Below are positions 10,921-21,422 of a stretch of DNA of 64,000 bases, piece after piece; position 1 is the stretch's first letter, and each line of letters begins with the position of its first letter. The DNA lies in assembly GCA_025200525.1 (NCBI GenBank), contig CM045761.1, positions 42,478,190-42,542,189 on the forward strand. The letters run 5' to 3'. Both the position numbers and the translations under genes were made by a program. The notes beneath the pieces are model-generated. The model was not told the DNA's origin and made no database searches. It saw only the letters and a program-made list of their open reading frames with translations. This DNA is from Camellia lanceoleosa (taxonomy: Eukaryota; Streptophyta; Magnoliopsida; Ericales; Theaceae).

Positions 10921-11348
10921 TAGGGCTGCAAATGAACCGAGCTGTTCGTGAACAGGCTCGGCTCGGCTCATCAAGCTCGAGCTCGCATGTGTTTGGCTCG
11001 GTAGGCTCGACTCGTTTATCTTTAATTAAATTATATAATAAATATATTATTTATATATTAAATAATATATAAATATATACATAAATAATAATATAAATGC
11101 ATTTTTTATAATATAAATAATATTTTTTATTTAAATATTTATATTTAAATAATATAAATAATATTAAAAAAAATTTATCGAGCCGAGCCGAGCCGAGCTC
11201 GAGTTCGATAAAAATTAACGAGCCGAGCCGAGCTCAAGCCCAGTTCCTTATCGAGCCGAGCTCGAGCTCAATAAACGAGCTCGATAACTTAACGAGTCGA
11301 GCTCAAGCCCATCAAAGCTCGGCTCGGCTCGGCTCGTTTGCAGCCCTA
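10921..11348. mobile_element. hAT-type MITE inserted in Copia pol
   Basis: Starts TAGGGCTGCAAATGAACCGA and ends with the inverse, CTCGGCTCGTTTGCAGCCCTA. The inverted ends are about 22 bp with two mismatches. The 8-bp CTCTTCTT flanks it at 10913-10920 and 11349-11356, the length used by hAT transposases. Outer thirds are rich in GAGCTCGAGC/GGCTCGGCTC, and the centre is almost pure A/T. It has no coding capacity. Confidence 0.9.
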
Positions 11349-11356
11349 CTCTTCTT

Positions 11357-11720
11357 AGTAAACATGTTTTCGCATGGTTTTTGAGTCCGACAAGGTCGTT
11401 CTGACGAAACACAAGTGTGAAACTTGTGTTGAAGTGAAGTGGACAAGATCCCGTATGAGTTATGGAAAGGCATTAAGCCTTCTCATAAATTCTTACAAAT
11501 GTGGGGGTGTCTTGCTATTATGGCAATTCCTACACCCTAACAGGTTAGGATAGGCCCGAAATTCGTGGATTGTATATTCATTGGTTATGCACATAATAAT
11601 AGTGCATATTGGTTTCTTGTATATAAGTCTGAAATTCCAGACATTCATAGGAATACCATCATGGAGTCAAGGAATGCATGTTTCTTTGAAAACATTTTTC
11701 CTTGCCGAACCTAAGAAGGG
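11357..11720 (+). pseudogene. Copia integrase C-terminal remnant; catalytic core deleted
   Basis: After the MITE the frame resumes with about 80 bp of linker. It jumps to IPYELWKGIKPSHKFLQMWG (from about 11450) and then FIGYAHNNSAYWFLVYKSEI and ESRNACFFENIFP. These are the GKGY-side C-terminal parts of Copia integrase. The HHCC zinc finger and DD35E core that should precede them are absent, so roughly 600-700 bp of pol has been deleted near 11440. An in-frame stop follows PTP near 11538. Confidence 0.75.
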
Positions 11721-11837
11721 GTTCTGAGGTTTTGGAGCAATTTAATGAGCTTGCTAGTGATGATGATCATTTTGATGATTAAGTTGAGAATCAAGGTGAT
11801 GACCAGCCTAGAATGAGCAAAAAGGCTAGGATGTCCA

Positions 11838-12944
11838 AGTCTTTTGATCCAGACTTCTTGACTTATATGGTTGAGAATGAACCTCAAACTTTCCACAAAG
11901 CTATGACTTCTCCTGAGAGTCCTTGATGGAAAGAAGCGATCAAAAGTGAGATTGACTCCATCTTACAGAACCACACCTGGGAGTTGGTAGATTTACCTCC
12001 AGGTTGTAAGCCTTTAGGCTGCAAATGGATTTTTAAAAAGAAAGATGAAGGCCGATGGGTCAATTGACAAGTATAAGGCGAGGCTCGTTATCAAAGGGTA
12101 TAGGCAATGAGAAAACCTAGATTACTTTGATATGTACTCACCTGTAATTCGGATAACATCCATTCGCATGATGATTGCGTTAGCAGCTTTGCGTAATCTG
12201 GAGATACACCATATGGATGTAAAGACAGCTTTCTTAAATGGGGATTTGAATGAAGAAATCTATATGGAGTAACCTATAGGGTTTTCAGCTCCAGGGCAAA
12301 GTAAGAAAGTCTGTAAACTTGTCAAATCATTGTATGGTTTGAAGCAAGCGCCTAAACAATGGCATGAGAAGTTTGGCAACATAATGTTGTCAAGTGGGTT
12401 AAGAATCAATGAAGGTGACATGTGTGTTTATGTCAAAAACACAGACAGAGGTTATGTCATTTTGTGTCTATATGTTGATGATATGCTCATTATAGGTAGT
12501 AATGATAAAATGATTAAAACTACTAAGAAGTTGTTAAACTCTAAGTTTGACATGAAGGATATGGGCATTGCAGATGTTATTCTGGGAATCAAGATTACCA
12601 GAATCTCCGGCAGAATTGTACTATCTCAGTCTCATTATGTTGATAAGATACTTGAGAAGTTTAGTGGATCAGATACGAGTGTGTCATCGACACCTGTAGA
12701 CTTAAGTCTACATTTTACCAAGAATAATAATGAAAGTGTCTCACAGTTAGAATATTCTCGGATAATTAGAAGTTTAATGTATCTAATGAGTTGTACTAGG
12801 CCGGATATAGCTTACTCGGTTAGCAGGCTTAGTAGATACACAAGTAATCCCGATGCTTCTCATTGGAAGGGCATTGTATTTATGTTACACTCGGGGTTAT
12901 GGGCTGCATTATACTCGATATCCAGCGGTGCTAGAAGGCTATAG
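11838..12944 (+). pseudogene. pol: Copia reverse transcriptase (degenerate)
   Basis: Frames include WKEAIKSEIDSILQNHTWEL, KARLVIKGYRQ, MDVKTAFLNGDLNEEIYME and [17 protein letters not shown]. The active-site YVDD lies at 12471-12482, followed by [20 protein letters not shown]. Reverse transcriptase copies element RNA into cDNA. The longest open piece (12330-12944, 204 residues) covers fingers-palm through thumb. Premature stops occur near 11926, 12108 and 12271, and at least one frame change lies before RNase H. Confidence 0.9.
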
Positions 12945-13353
12945 TGACGTGTATTGGATATCTGATATAAAGGACTCAATTTCCACTAGTGGATATGTGT
13001 TCACTCTTGGTGGCGATGTGTCTTGGAAATCTTCCAAGCAAACGTATATATCTAGATCAACGATGGAACCAGAGTTTATTGCTTTGGATAAAGCAACGGA
13101 AGAAGCAGAATAGCTTTGCCATTTCATTGAAGATATTCCACGTTGGTCTAAACCTGTGCCAGCTATTTGTATTCATTGTGATTGTCAATCTGCAATTGGT
13201 AGGACACAAAGTAATATGTAAAATGGAAAGTCTAAACATATCCGTCGTAGACATAATTCCATACGACAACTACTCTCGAATGAAGTTGTCTCTTTAGACT
13301 ATGTAAAGTCTAAGGACAACATTGCGGATCCGCTAACCAAAGGGTTAAGTTGA
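12853..13353 (+). pseudogene. pol: Copia RNase H domain (degenerate)
   Basis: Continues the reverse transcriptase after a frameshift. Pieces include [55 protein letters not shown] and then, past a TAG at 13111, HCDCQSAIGRTQSN, SKHIRRRHNSIRQLLSNEVV and NIADPLTKGLS. These are the C-terminal RNase H motifs of Copia Pol. It is inactivated by stops and frame changes. Confidence 0.88.
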
Positions 13354-13980
13354 GTGTTAGTCGAAACGTCGTCAAAAGGAATGGGGTTGAGGCCTTTGGA
13401 AGTTACCGGAATGGAAACCCAACCTAGTTGACTGGAGATCCCATGATCTAGGTTCAATGGGACAACCTAATTGCGTGTAACGGTGGTATGTCACTGAAGA
13501 GGTTAAACCTCCAGCTATTCGTTTTATCAGTGATACCTGCAAGTGTAGAGGATAAGCTGAGCTTTTAATGACTCTTGTGTGTTAAGCTGTTGAGCTAAGT
13601 ATTGTAGGATACTAAAGTAGAGTCACTTATGTGAGTTTGAAGTGGGGCCGCTTCTAGAAGAATTGGATAGGCCAAGATTCTTTGAAACCACTCGCTGAAC
13701 CAGGCTAGTGTCCAGGGCCACAGAGGGCACACCAGTGAGAACAGAATGGCGGTAGGAGTAATTCCCGTGTGAGATCTATTGTTTCAGTTTACACAAACGG
13801 CAGAGCAGTACAAGATGTCTTATTCACTGATCAGCTAGTAAACTCGATAGGTTTTCACTGGAAGAGGTTCAAAGCCAAAAGCTACCTTCTCTGATGTCAG
13901 AGTTAGTTCGTTGTACTCTCTCTTGGAGTCATTATTATTGAACGATGTCCGTTTGTTGAGTCTTTCAGTCAATTTTTATT
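13354..13980 (+). other. Copia 3' untranslated region
   Basis: Between the end of RNase H and the polypurine tract. No reading frame or recognised motif was found; sequence of this type is normal for the element's 3' end. Confidence 0.5.
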
Positions 13981-13982
13981 CA

Positions 13983-13992
13983 TGTGGGGGAT
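13983..13992 (+). promoter_or_regulatory. Polypurine tract
   Basis: TGTGGGGGAT sits directly before the 3' LTR start TGTTGG. This is the usual plus-strand priming site for Copia cDNA synthesis. Confidence 0.8.
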
Positions 13993-14701
13993 TGTTGGAA
14001 AAAATGATTTTTGGTGACTTTAATTTAATATTAAAGTGTGGTGACTTTAATTAAATATTAAAGTGGGTCCCAACCTTTTATTGTGTTGGGTCCAAGTGAG
14101 CAAAAAACCATTGAGTTTTGAATAAGAAATTGCCTCGTGATGTTAGATTCATGAATGGGATTTTAAGGGTATTTAAATCCTTTTCTTTTTGGCTAAAAGG
14201 TGTGAATCCTTTGGGCATTCATACTTTTCATATTTTTGGAAAGGGGCTATGGATGCTTGGTGTTTTAATGACCAGCCTTAAAGGCTGGAGGCTCTTTTTC
14301 TCTCCCCTATACATGTATAAATTGAGACCCTCCTATCAAGTTTCAATATAGAAATTTTTGCTTCCATTTTACAAGTCAGTTTGCCAGAAAGTTCCTACAT
14401 TGAGAGAGTGCTGCCACTATTTTTGTTCGCTAAGCTAGACAGAAAGTGCTTCTACCATAGTTGGTTTTGACCGTCGTATCTTGGGAGACAGACGCCGAGT
14501 TTCCTCAAGCACTCGACCCGTGAGGCGGCGAAATCTGTTTTAAGGAAACTGCTACTATGCAGGCTTCGGTTTCGTTTCTTTACCATTTATTGTTTTGTGT
14601 ATTTCTGTTGAAATTTAGTTGTAATTATCTGCATACGTTCTTGGTATATAATTTTGATTTCTTCATAAATCTATTTATTTAATTTCACAATTTGAACAAC
14701 A
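13993..14701 (+). repeat. Copia 3' LTR
   Basis: Matches 7239-7944 over its whole length with scattered substitutions and one-base indels. It ends CAATTTGAACAACA at 14701. It is followed by a second copy of its own last 285 bp instead of the target duplication. Confidence 0.92.
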
Positions 14702-14986
14702 AGGTTTTTATTCGCTAAGATAGACAGAAAGTGCTTCTGCCGTAGCTGGTTTTGACCGTCGTATCTTGGGAGACAGACACCGAGTTTCCTCAAGCACTCG
14801 ACCCGTGAGGCAGCGAAATCGGTTTTAAGGAAACTGCTACCGTGTAGGCTTCGGTTTCGTCTCTTTACCCTTTATTGTTTTGTGTATTTCTATTGAAATT
14901 TAGCTGTAATTATCTGCATATGTTCTTGGTATATAATTTTGATTTCTTCATAAATCTATTTATTTAATTTCACAATTTGAACAACA
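14702..14986 (+). repeat. Tandem duplicate of the last 285 bp of the 3' LTR
   Basis: Starting near TTTTTATTCGCTAAGATAGA, it repeats 14417-14701 (the U5-side part of the LTR) with about 5 percent differences. It ends at the same CAATTTGAACAACA terminus, and the target duplication TAAAC (14987-14991) lies after this copy. Confidence 0.9.
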
Positions 14987-14991
14987 TAAAC
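14987..14991. other. Target-site duplication TAAAC (right)
   Basis: Second copy of TAAAC, paired with 7234-7238. Its position after the duplicated LTR piece defines the right end of the inserted unit. Confidence 0.85.
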
Positions 14992-15402
14992 TACACAGCA
15001 TAACCTTTTTCTACTTTGTCATACCAGAGAGCTCAAATCCTTGTTGGAGATCAAGCCTCTATCTCTATATTTTCAACATTGAGAGGAAAGGGCCCAGTCG
15101 CTCTCCACTTTCATGTTGATCACCAACAAAAGTATATTTTTGTGTTGTGTCCTTTAGCATAAATTATCAAATCACCCCACGCTTCTAGCATCTCTGACAT
15201 GACTAAAAAGTATAATATATCTAACAGATGAAGAAAAATATTCTAATGTTGAAGCCACTCAAAAATTGTATACAGTTTCTCTCCCATAAGATTCTGTCAC
15301 AATTTTATTTAGTCTAGAGGTACAAAATACTTTTTAAGAAGCACATGCAATTTTATTTCAGAAGGAACTAATACATTTAGAATATCACAACATAGGTGCT
15401 AA
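14992..15402. other. Intron-like or captured non-coding DNA between two WD40 fragments
   Basis: Lies on the minus strand between the katanin-like exon and the PRL1-like exon. A short open stretch near 15205-15150 (minus, MSEMLEAWGDLIIYAKG) could be part of another captured exon, but I do not recognise it. Confidence 0.4.
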
Positions 15403-15737
15403 CAGTACCATCTGGGTGAAAGGCAATTGATCGTACCCTTGTAGCCTGGAACACAAAAAAATGAAACAAGAAAATTGTGAGGAAAAAAATTTCCATCTCC
15501 GACCACTAGCAATGAACTCAACAACTGGTCCCTACAATTTCTAGTTAAAGAAAAGGAAAAATCAATGCTTTATAAGACTTTAGTAGGTAACTAAAAAAAT
15601 ATAAACTTTCACAAATATTCAATTATAAATTATCAATGAGTTTAGGGTCACACAAGCCTAAGACCACCTCCGGTCTGGTAGATCCAATCAGTTCCAAGGT
15701 CTCTAAATCCCAAAACTTCACTGTCCTGTCTGCTGAA
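15403..15737 (-). pseudogene. Katanin p80-like WD40 gene fragment
   Basis: Minus exon 15737-15668, after an acceptor TTTTCCAAG, encodes SADRTVKFWDLETLELIGST then RPE. The 222-bp intron (15667-15446, GTGGTC...TTCCAG) is followed by an exon encoding ATRVRSIAFHPDG from 15445. Both match consecutive parts of the plant katanin p80 WD40 subunit (microtubule-severing complex targeting subunit), in register. Coding resemblance stops at about 15403 in the middle of the WD40 region. It is a genomic fragment with introns, on the same strand as the PRL1-like fragment. A WD40 domain from another gene is less likely because both exons fit katanin p80 in order. Confidence 0.8.
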
Positions 15738-16235
15738 CTTGGAAAATAGCTCACCCATGACTATAACTTACTAGGGAAAGAAAGTGAAAATAAGAAGCCA
15801 ATTTAGATAACAAATGAGGTAGGAAATCTTATATAGCCCACTTCAATTCAATTCAATTCAATAAAAAAGAGCAATCTCGATGTAGAGAAGAATATTATTG
15901 TAACGAATGGTGTTAATTGAAAGTATATATGAAAGACAAGGGGTTTTGTATGTGGTTACAAATGTACATAAACAATTTCAATGATATTGAAAAATCCACA
16001 AAAGAAAATTAAAAAAATAAAAATAAATAATGGAATGAAATGGGACAAAGAGAAAAAGAAGAGTGTATAAGTCCGAATGAAGTATGTGTTTGGCGGCTGA
16101 GAAAATATGTGATTCGAATGGAAAAGGAAACTGATGGAGGATGTGAAACTGGGAAAATGCGAAGAATTGGAAGGAAAATGGAAAAGGAGAGGGCGATTGA
16201 TGCAATGGAAAAGAATGAGAGAGAGTGTGTGTGTG
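15738..16235 (-). other. Non-coding remainder of the fragment block
   Basis: On the minus strand this reads from a GT/GA simple tract, 16214-16239, through a pyrimidine-rich stretch resembling a plant 5' UTR. Four ATTCA units lie at 15844-15861. Overlapping ORFs here are low-complexity and not credible genes. Confidence 0.4.
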
Positions 16236-18637
16236 TGTGACAACCCTCGTCACTGTTTACCGATTGACTACTGAATATTGCTAAACTGAGACTGATTATG
16301 ATAATTGATGGAACTGATTGAAATACTAAACTAACCGACTGAAATTTGAAACTGATTGATTAACTGTATCTGTTTAAATGCATTTCTATCTGTTTGACTG
16401 TTTGACTATCTGTTCATATTTTTTTGTTTAAACTGCAAATTGAAGGCCTTATCGGCGGCCGAACCAGAAATTGATTGATGTTTTGAGATCATTGGAATTT
16501 ATATGATTTTATGGTATATTTAATTGAAAACTGATTTGGTATGATTAAATTAGATTAAAATAAACTGAATCACATAGTTTGCCATATTTACCATTTTGCC
16601 ACACTAGTGGCCCACTATCTTAAACATATTTGAGCCTCCTTACACTCTAGCAAAACATTTTCTTCAGCTCATTTCATGTTCCCACCGAAATAGAGAGAGA
16701 GAGTTAAGAGAGATTTGGCTACATCTTGTTGAATTGCTTAGAAATTGAAGAGTAATTTGCAAACTTGAGCTTATATTCTCATAATTGAAGACTTAGTTAC
16801 GGAAATTCATCCTCTCCTTGTTGTGTTTAAGTTGATTCTTGCATGGTTCATGTCTAATTGAGGAGCCAAGCCATGATTTAGTTCTAACATGTTGAATTAT
16901 AGCTTAATTCATGCATGCATGTTTGTATTGTTGACTTTTGGGTTGATTTCATGGAAAATTGTTACATACATGTCCAAGTTCTAGCTAAGGTCCATTAAAC
17001 CATCTTGTTTTTGAAAGAATTAGCTCATTTGAGCTTGTATGTAAAGCTTTGAAATGATTTGAGTCCATGCATGTTGCATGTTCATCTTGTTCATGAAAAT
17101 TGGTTTGAAATTGGATTTAATTGAAATACCCTTAGGCTTTGATTTATCAAATTGATCTTTGAAACATGTAATATTATGGGTTTTGAAGTGTTTTCCAGAA
17201 AATTAGCCCAAGAGGATCGAAACTTGTGCATTTGAACTTGATTTAGGCTTCGAAGTTCAAATCTGGAAATTCCAGATTTTGGACTCCCGCTCGAGCAGGG
17301 AAAGTGGCTCTCAAGCGGGAAATTCGTGCTCCCAGTACTTTGCACTGTTTTGAAGTCCGCTCGAGCGGAATAATTGACGCTCGAGTGGGACCTTGTGCCT
17401 TACGCTCGAGCGGATATCGAGCGCCCATCGAGCGTGATTTTCGAGTATCCAGTACTTTTGCCATGTTTTGCAGTACGCTCGAGCGTGGGAAGTGACGCTC
17501 GAGTGGAAACCTTTGTTCAGATGTTCCGCCGAGCAAGTAAACCTACGCTCGAGCTGGACCTCTGTTTTCTAAAAATTCTGAAAATGCTTTTAAAGTACAT
17601 CTTTGCATCCTCATTCCATCCCTAGGCATTCTTAGGCCTAGTTTAAGGCATCTTAATGAGGATATAGATGTAGAACACACTGAGGCAATTAGAGATTAAG
17701 TTATTATCTTTCCCAACTGTATAGCTTAGTGTGTGTTCAATCAGAATCTCGTAGGGTTGGCGATCGAGACACGCTCTAGCCTAATCAGAGCCCGTAACTC
17801 GTGAGTAACAACTATGTAAAGATATGTTCAAAAATGATTATCTTCAACAATTGAAGCACTGCTTCGAATCGCCATCGTTAATCAATGAATGTATGTCCTA
17901 TATTCAATCGTATTGTGGCATCCTTAGCGACTCATCGATTATTGTTATCACATAGAGATCTCTGTCGGTTCCCTTGTTGGAACCACTATTGTTTACTAAT
18001 TGATGGCCATCATTGACTGTTCGGTCTTCCAAGACCTACTGTTTACTGTACTGCTACGCTAATGGATGTACCACATATGACTGAATGACTGATATACTGA
18101 ATTAATGAACTGTTTTCATTACTGTAAGGACATTCATTCTAAACCTCTTTACGCATTATGTTATTCACTGGGCTTTAGCTCACTGTTTATGTATATATGT
18201 AGGTGTTCAGGCACCAGACCGGAGCTAGGAGCGTGGGTTAGACTCCCTTTTTGTCAAGCCAACCACTGTGCCTCACTGCGAGGTTCTGAGCCTGCCAAGC
18301 TATGGCTTAGGGGTGTTTTTATTTCCCCCATCTGTCTCTATGTCTATTTTGTATAACTGTATAGACTGATAGCACTGCACTGTACTGTTTAATAAGGATT
18401 TGGTCCCTGTTCTGAATGATTGTAATTATTGTGCATACTGTTTGTCAATGACTGTATATATGTATGAAAAATCTTTTTGTATACAGACTGTCACAGCTCA
18501 TTGGACATTGTTTATTTACTATATTGGCTTCCGCCATGCCCCTGTACTTTGTTTTATTGTATTACAGTTAAGCAGGCCTTCGGTAATCTCGGATTCTTGG
18601 TCATTCTGATGCTAAACCCATAGGGCGGGTTTGGGTC
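16236..18637 (+). mobile_element. LTR-like sequence, probable solo or truncated Ty3/gypsy LTR
   Basis: Starts TGTGACAACCCTCGTCAC directly after the GT tract. It runs for 2.4 kb without a real reading frame, carries a CGCTCGAGCG repeat block (17284-17556), and ends in GGGCGGGTTTGGGTC-like sequence typical of some plant gypsy LTR 3' ends. No second copy, primer-binding site or target duplication was found in the window, so the class and the right boundary are uncertain. Confidence 0.45.
17284..17556. repeat. CGCTCGAGCG palindrome repeats
   Basis: Eight or more copies of CGCTCGAG or CGAGCG, including perfect 12-bp palindromes CCGCTCGAGCGG (17357) and ACGCTCGAGCGT (17475). They lie in about two and a half diverged units of about 118 bp that also share CCAGTACTTTxxC. 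They stand out from the AT-rich surroundings. Confidence 0.75.
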
Positions 18638-18879
18638 GAATAGCAGTGCATACAAGCATCGCCACTCGAGAGTAAGTGAGAGAGGTGCGATTGCTAGCCG
18701 TCGTTCTTTGCCGTTGCTTTCGCCGCCGGAGCAAAATTCCACTATCGTCGCAGTCAATACGTCTCAAAGGTGGTTAAATTCCACTGTCGTCACTCACTTG
18801 GGATTTTTGCTTCAAAGGTTTTAGGGATTTTGGGGAAAATTAGCTCAAATGGGCTAAATGAGCGGGATATAGAAAATTT
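18638..18879. other. Unassigned sequence before the CACTA end
   Basis: Moderately GC-rich and without a recognised gene. It may belong to the CACTA element that ends at 19241, because CGTC/GACG words already occur here, but no boundary is visible. Confidence 0.35.
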
Positions 18880-19241
18880 TCATTACTTTTTGCGACAGTA
18901 TATGTCAATTGTCACAAATAATAAATCTAACAAATAAAACGACGTCGTTTTAATAAGAGTTTTTTTGTGATAGACAATTGTTGTCACAATTTGTTCTCTA
19001 TTTGCGACGGTAAATTTTTCTCGTCTCAAAAAGGTTTGTTTTGCGACAGGATGCAAGGCGTCGCAAATACTTTCGTATTTAAACACACCTTTTCTTGCAT
19101 GTTTATTTACGACGGGTCACGGCCATCACAAAGGGTATTTATTGGCGACGATTGAAAATGGCGTCGCAAAAGACCATTTTTTGTGACGAGATAATTACCG
19201 TCACAAAAAGTTCCGTGTTATTAACCCCTTTTCTTGTAGTG
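18880..19241 (+). mobile_element. Terminal part of a CACTA (En/Spm) transposon
   Basis: Ends CCCTTTTCTTGTAGTG at 19241, the inverse of the CACTACAAGAA terminus of CACTA elements. The preceding 320 bp holds about seven subterminal repeats. Each is a small imperfect hairpin of the form TTTGCGACGG...CCGTCGCAAA (near 18890, 18965, 19001, 19040, 19110, 19143 and 19179). Such arrays are where CACTA DNA-binding proteins act. The opposite end is not seen in the window, so the element is truncated or disrupted. There is no coding part. Confidence 0.8.
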
Positions 19242-19933
19242 GTAAGTGATTTTGGTTATTATGTTTGTAAATAATATTGTCATATTATATTATATTTATT
19301 ATTTTATTTGTCAATACATTATCAGTGTAATTGGTCTCACTCTCACACTAATATATTTTCAATGTACAATTGACAATTAGACTGAGATAAAATAAGATAA
19401 TAAAAATAGATAATCATTATATTATTATTGATTTGAAAAAAAGTTTCGTATTTAAAAAGATTATTTTTATATAATCCAAGTCAATTTTTTTTTTTGGTTA
19501 TGAAAATTGGTTTTAGTTTATTTTTATACTGTCATACCAAATATTGAATTTCTTTTTCTTTTTTTTTTTGAATATTTTGTTAAAACAAATGGATCATAAA
19601 CTCATTATGGCTCAACTTCAATACTCATCAAGTACAATCTAATCAATACTCGATAGCCTTCAATTATTTTTTCATATAAATACAATGCTTTACACACTTT
19701 TTTTTATTTATTTATACCATTTTTATGTTTAAAGTGAGTGTACAATTTACACCATCTACATTCAAACATCAACAATATGAAGTTAATGGGGGACTGTGAT
19801 TAAAACAAGGTTCACAATCAATTTTGTGTCTCAAACTCGCTATCTTTATATTCAAATTTACTTAGCAATCATGAGATTATGTAAGAATTTTAAAATATAA
19901 AAATCTTAAAATATAATCAAACAATTAAGAATC
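19242..19933. other. AT-rich, no recognised feature
   Basis: Strongly A/T-rich with T runs. No reading frame, inverted ends or repeats that I can assign. Confidence 0.5.
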
Positions 19934-19963
19934 TGAAAAATCTAGTTTTATCCAAAATCTTTT

Positions 19964-21422
19964 TGAAAATCTAGATTTGTCCCATGTTAACATGATTATT
20001 GATTTAAGTAATCCAATTAAAAATTAATGCAACCATGATCAATGTAGAAAAGAGAGAGTAAAAGAGAGAATCAAACCACGACACAAAATATTTTTTACGT
20101 GAAAAAATCACAATTGGAATCCATCAACTTGTGATAAAAAAAACTATGGTCCCTCGGTCAATCGAACAATCCACTATAAAATAAAAGAGTACAAGAGATA
20201 TCTTACAAAGGTCACTCCGGGCATACATGTTTGTTCAACCTACAAGTCACACTTCTTTCTCTACTGGATCTCCGCAACGGATGTCGAATCACCATGACGC
20301 CAATGATTCTGGAACCCACCGAAATCCACAATCTTGGAATCCACCAAGAAGGTAGTCGAATCACCACAATGCCTATGACTTTGGAATCCACTGAGAAAGT
20401 TCACAGTTGAAAGGTGTGAATGACTTATTACAGCTTGATGATGAACTTGAAGCACTGATGAGCTAATTAATCATCAAACGAATATAAGAGTAATACAACT
20501 GAAACCTTACTGCAACATTCACTCTCAAAAACAAAATCTCTCTATAAAAATGATCTCACTTACAAATGATCCACACTCACAAAAATAACCTCTCGTAAGA
20601 TAGAAAATATTCAGAAAAGCTTAGGAGAGAGTACTCAGAAAAAAGAGTGCAAGACATTCCCAAACATAACAGCCGAGCATGCATTAAATAGGCTTGGGCC
20701 ATTGACCATCGCAGCCGCAAACCAGATGGTCGCAGGTGTAACCACTCTTCGTGAAATGCAGACGAGAACTTCTAGGAGCTGATTTGGTCACGACCTAGAC
20801 GTGACCTGGTCGAGGGCGCGAATATGATCGTCGCAGGGCGCGATGTGGCATGCCCACTCAGCAATCCAGCAGCTTTTTAAGACTTTGTGGCTCCATCTTT
20901 TGCATGTTTTCTTCTTTACTTTCAGCCATGCTTTGTCTACTATTTCTCCTAACACAAACTCATTTTTTAGGCTAGAAAAATCCATACTCGTTCACACAAG
21001 GTTGTCCATAAATCATTTTGCAAAGGTTCTGACTTTGACTAACGAAAATTCCATACTCTTTTACACAAGGTTATCCATAAATCATTTTGCAAAGATTCTG
21101 ATTTTTGACAAATGAAACCAAAGACAAAACTTCAACATAGACAAATTCACATGCCATCTTTGAGCCACCAATACTTTTTGTAAACTTGCTCATATCAACA
21201 AGATCAGGTCAACCGTAATCTTGAGCCCCCCAATTTGCAACTTTGTCATCTTATAAAACCAAGAAGATAATAACACAAGAAATAAAAAAATCTAATAAAG
21301 ATTATAACTTTGACAAACAAGATCAAAGAAAACTCTAGCAAATATTAGTCCATGCAAGCACATGTGAGGATCTATCTTTTCACTTATGTGTTGCCACCAA
21401 TCGACTGAGGAAAACAGCCTCA
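19964..21422 (-). repeat. 3' LTR of the gag-only Copia element
   Basis: Direct repeat of 24403-25839 with moderate divergence. On the minus strand it begins TGAGGCTGTTTTCC and ends near TTTTCA. Just outside, 19934-19963 is an extra partial copy of the LTR end (TGAAAAATCTAGTTTTATCC). Confidence 0.85.

Larger units (their letters stand above)
7239..14986 (+). mobile_element. Ty1/copia element, degenerate, with internal deletion
   Basis: The element is bounded by near-identical LTRs (7239-7944 and 13993-14701), an extra partial LTR copy (14702-14986) and a TAAAC target duplication. Order inside: AT-rich leader, two minisatellites, gag end with zinc knuckle start, protease remnant, MITE insertion, integrase C-terminus, reverse transcriptase with YVDD, RNase H, and a polypurine tract. 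This PR-INT-RT-RH order defines Ty1/copia. The integrase catalytic core is missing and every coding part has stops or frameshifts, so it is dead. No standard TGGTATCAGAGC primer site is visible after the 5' LTR. Confidence 0.92.

Noticed and set aside
15956..16253. Overlapping 91-95-residue minus ORFs and a plus ORF
   Set aside because: Low-complexity pyrimidine-rich sequence; better explained as UTR-like or simple sequence.
17091..17625. ORFs on both strands through the CGCTCGAG block
   Set aside because: Generated by palindromic repeats inside an LTR-like region.
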